The notes under the pieces: model-generated
Databases searched by the model: none
Told to the model about the DNA's origin: nothing
The model's input: only the letters and a program-made list of their open reading frames with translations
Source: CAYOFF01 sp964403415
GTDB taxonomy: Bacteria > Patescibacteriota > Gracilibacteria > Absconditabacterales > Absconditicoccaceae
Reading direction: 5' to 3'
Assembly (NCBI GenBank): GCA_964403415.1
Contig: CAYOFF010000002.1
Span: forward strand, 1 to 64,000
Length of the DNA: 64,000 bases
Shown here: piece by piece, positions 61,888-64,000 of the stretch
How positions within the stretch are numbered: position 1 is the stretch's first letter
Layout of the letters: each line of letters opens with the position of its first letter
Program-made: the position numbers and the translations under genes

Positions 61888-63661
61888 GATTATACTCCTG
61901 ATGTACTCTTTTGACCTCTTCTACATCTTGAGTGCTGAACAAATGAGTCAAGAAATCCTGAGGTAGCTTAAACTTTATAACTATTGTATGAGGTATTAAT
62001 TGAACCTTCTTAGCAGGTCAAGGCAGCCTCAGCTTATCATTCTTGTCTGCATACACTATTATTTCATCAATTATCATCTTAAACAGCCTCTTACACTGTA
62101 CATCATTCTCGAATATCTCTTCTAGATTATTTGTTATCAATGAAATATGCTGCAATACATTCACTTGTGCCTGTACATCAAAAAAGTCTTTGTAGTGTAT
62201 ACGAAGCCCTACTAGTTCTTCCTCTAGTTGTGCTATTCTCTTATTATTATGCGCTAGATCCTTCTCAAACTGCTCTGCTGTTAGATGTCACCTCTTAACC
62301 ATTTCCTTCATGGAATATTCGGCTTGTTCTAGTCTCACAATTTCTTCTGAGCATTCATTCGTTCTTCTATCAAGGGATTCTTTCATAAGAACTAAGTTAT
62401 CATTCTTCTTAATATATTCTATGAGTAGTTCAGGCTTTTGTACAAGCTTTCTTATCTCGGCTTTCACAAACTTATCCATAGCTCCTTGGTTAAGACCTAT
62501 AGCATTACATTGATACTTATACTTTATTCCCTTTCAGCAGCATTGATATAGTCTAGTACCATGAGAAACAATTCCTGTCCAGCTGAGCATTCATCTTTGA
62601 TTGTGCTTCTTACAAGCATCACATTTCAACAGTCAGCTTAGTAGATACGTATCCTTCCTATCAATAAGACCCCTCTTGTCTTCCATTATCTCCTGAGCCT
62701 TTCAAAAGAGTTCTTCTGATACTATAGGTTGGTGATGCATAGAAGACAATATCCATTGCTCTTTAGGTATAGATATAATCCTTTTCTTGTTGCGTTTATA
62801 ATCCGTTATCTCGGACTTCTGTTTGTTGTAATAGTAGTTTCAAATGTAAACTTCATTCTGCAATATTCCTCTCACCGTTTTGTCCTGCCATGCATAAGGA
62901 TCTTTGACAGTATTTTTCTTTAATGGTCTAGTTGCGACTGTTGGTATAAGAATATGCTGGTCAGAAAGATACCTACAAATGGTAGTTATTCACATGCCTT
63001 CATAGACTAGCAGCTCATATATTCTTTGTATAACTCTTGCCTCCTCTTCAATGACTTGTACTGTACCTGTGTCATTATTTTTTAAATATCCATACTGCCT
63101 AGGTTGAAGCCATGTTCAACTACTCAAAGATTCTCTTCTTCATGCTGAAGTTCTATCGTGTATCATATCTCTCTCTAGTTCTGCAAACACTCAGAGCATT
63201 CAAAACATAGCCTTTCCAAAAGGAGAATCTGTATCAAAAGATTCTGAAGCAGAAACAAAATCTAGCTTACAAGCTTTTAGTCTATCTGAAATATCTAGCA
63301 ATACTGACAATCTTCTAGCAAACCTATCAATCTTATACACCATTACGACATCAAAGGGCTTCTGTGGAGATAATTCTACATCATCAAACAACCTCTTTAA
63401 TCCTGGTCTATCATCTACTGCATCTGCTCAGCTTACTGGCACATCTCTGTATATATACCTTTCTCATGCAAATACATAATCCTTGTCTCTCACATCTATA
63501 TAGCTCATCATTTTGCTTATCTGCAATGGTTCTCAATATCCATCTGTTGCCTGCTCTTCTGTACTCACACGTACATACAAGGCTACGCGCTTCTGTGACT
63601 TAGGCGTATTTGCGCTTACGCCTACTGCTTTTTCGTTATATTCTTGCTGTTTTTCAGACAT
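61739..63661 (-). CDS. Large serine recombinase 2
   Basis: 640 aa. Catalytic domain: VALYVRVSTEEQATDGYGEPLQ (Ser in VRVS), MVYKIDRFARRLSVLLD, FGKAMFGMLGVFAELERDMI, then GRRESLSSGTWLQPRQYGY, a recombinase domain (VRGILQNEVYIGNYYYNKQK), zinc ribbon (LLSGLLKCDACKKHNQ ... YQCCGKG ... YQCNAI), a long coiled coil (ESLDRRTNECSEEIVRLEQAE) and a C-terminal tail. Different in sequence from recombinase 1, so not a recent duplicate. About twenty TGA-coded Gly. Complete, and convergent with recombinase 1. Confidence 0.93.
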
Positions 63662-63713
63662 GTTAGGCGCGTATGTAAATATAATAATATCCGTTTGCTC
63701 TTTAATGAAATGT

Positions 63714-63905
63714 TTATTCTAAGCCATTTTCTACCAAAAACAGATCAGTTTTTCAAAAAAGGGGGTAAATGTTTGCCTCCCAACAGCCTGATATTAGCTC
63801 TATTTTTTCTTCATTCTTAACCATTAATGGCTTATCTGAAGCAATTCAAAGCTTGACATATGGGAGAGCTAACCTGATTTTATTTTTACGGATATTAGGA
63901 GTTAT
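63714..63905 (-). CDS. Possible short gene or remnant upstream of recombinase 2
   Basis: Open frame coding for ITPNIRKNKIRLALPYVKLG ... EEKIELISGCWEANIYPLFG, protein-like with two TGA-coded Gly, ending in TAA at 63714. The only ATG lies in the middle (MVKNEEKIE, about 63820), so the true start, or whether it is a remnant continuing the gene to the right past a stop, is unclear. Confidence 0.3.
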
Positions 63906-64000
63906 TTATTTCATCTGAGATATTATTTTATATGCATGTTCTATAGATATAGCCAATGCCCTGCCATCATCGTTACTAGCATGCAAATATCCTACAATCA
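63906..64000 (-). CDS. C-terminal end of a gene that starts beyond the window
   Basis: Frame coding for GYLHASNDDGRALAISIEHA then YKIISQMK and TAA at 63906. Too short to identify. Confidence 0.35.
   Translation of the reverse strand, partial: IVGYLHASNDDGRALAISIEHAYKIISQMK

Noticed and set aside
1..64000. Widespread pseudogenes or frameshifts
   Set aside because: The breaks are always TGA at Gly positions with the frame kept; this is recoding, not decay.

Overview
The window can only be read coherently if UGA codes for glycine (NCBI code 25). Under the standard code dozens of genes break, always at a TGA, and again and again that TGA sits on a glycine that is invariant in the family: DnaK IDLGTT region, type III methylase FAGSGTT, RdgB GFGFDP, histidine kinase GFGLGLY, class II ribonucleotide reductase GGMGTGYNF, C5 methylase FAGAGG. 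Stops are TAA and TAG. This points to a patescibacterial (CPR) genome of the Absconditabacteria (SR1) / Gracilibacteria (BD1-5) lineages. All gene models below were re-read with TGA = Gly, so most are much longer than a standard-code caller would give.

Layout. 1-13 kb: a secreted protein with calcium-binding TSP3-type repeats, a pilin-like membrane protein, an ABC-F ATPase, an M23 peptidase with SLH domains, dnaK, a SixA phosphatase apparently fused to a histone-H1-like tail, a CYTH protein, two tandem MscS channels, a second pilin-like protein, TsaB and a GT4 glycosyltransferase. 13-20 kb: a giant (about 1530 aa) protein of unknown function, a divergent helical protein, a small unknown and an S51 peptidase. 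20-25 kb: a complete type III restriction-modification system behind an attenuator-like RNA leader. 25-36 kb: RdgB, a DUF3800 protein, class II ribonucleotide reductase, Nudix, LexA, a Gly/Met-rich secreted protein next to a histidine kinase and response regulator, GDP-fucose synthase and PyrD. 37-39 kb: a J-domain-like coiled-coil membrane protein. 43-48 kb: a toxin-antitoxin pair and small housekeeping or envelope genes. 48-53 kb: a tightly overlapping four-gene operon (GT2, P-loop kinase, pyruvyl transferase, PP-loop/HAD fusion) that looks like an uncharacterised surface-polymer pathway. 53-64 kb: an integrated plasmid-like element with a rolling-circle Rep, a HigB-like toxin with an HTH-Panacea antitoxin, a type II (Eco47II-like) restriction-modification pair and two large serine recombinases.

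The most unusual signal is a set of four self-contained transcription units (about 29.8-30.2, 36.2-36.7, 38.9-42.8 and 44.1-44.7 kb) that never use TGA for glycine, end in TGA in several cases, and finish in strong GC-rich hairpins. They read as standard-code DNA embedded in a code-25 genome: either horizontal acquisitions or chimeric assembly. Two 10-N scaffold gaps are present (30175-30184, 61143-61152); the first lies inside one of these units. No rRNA, tRNA or CRISPR array was recognised.
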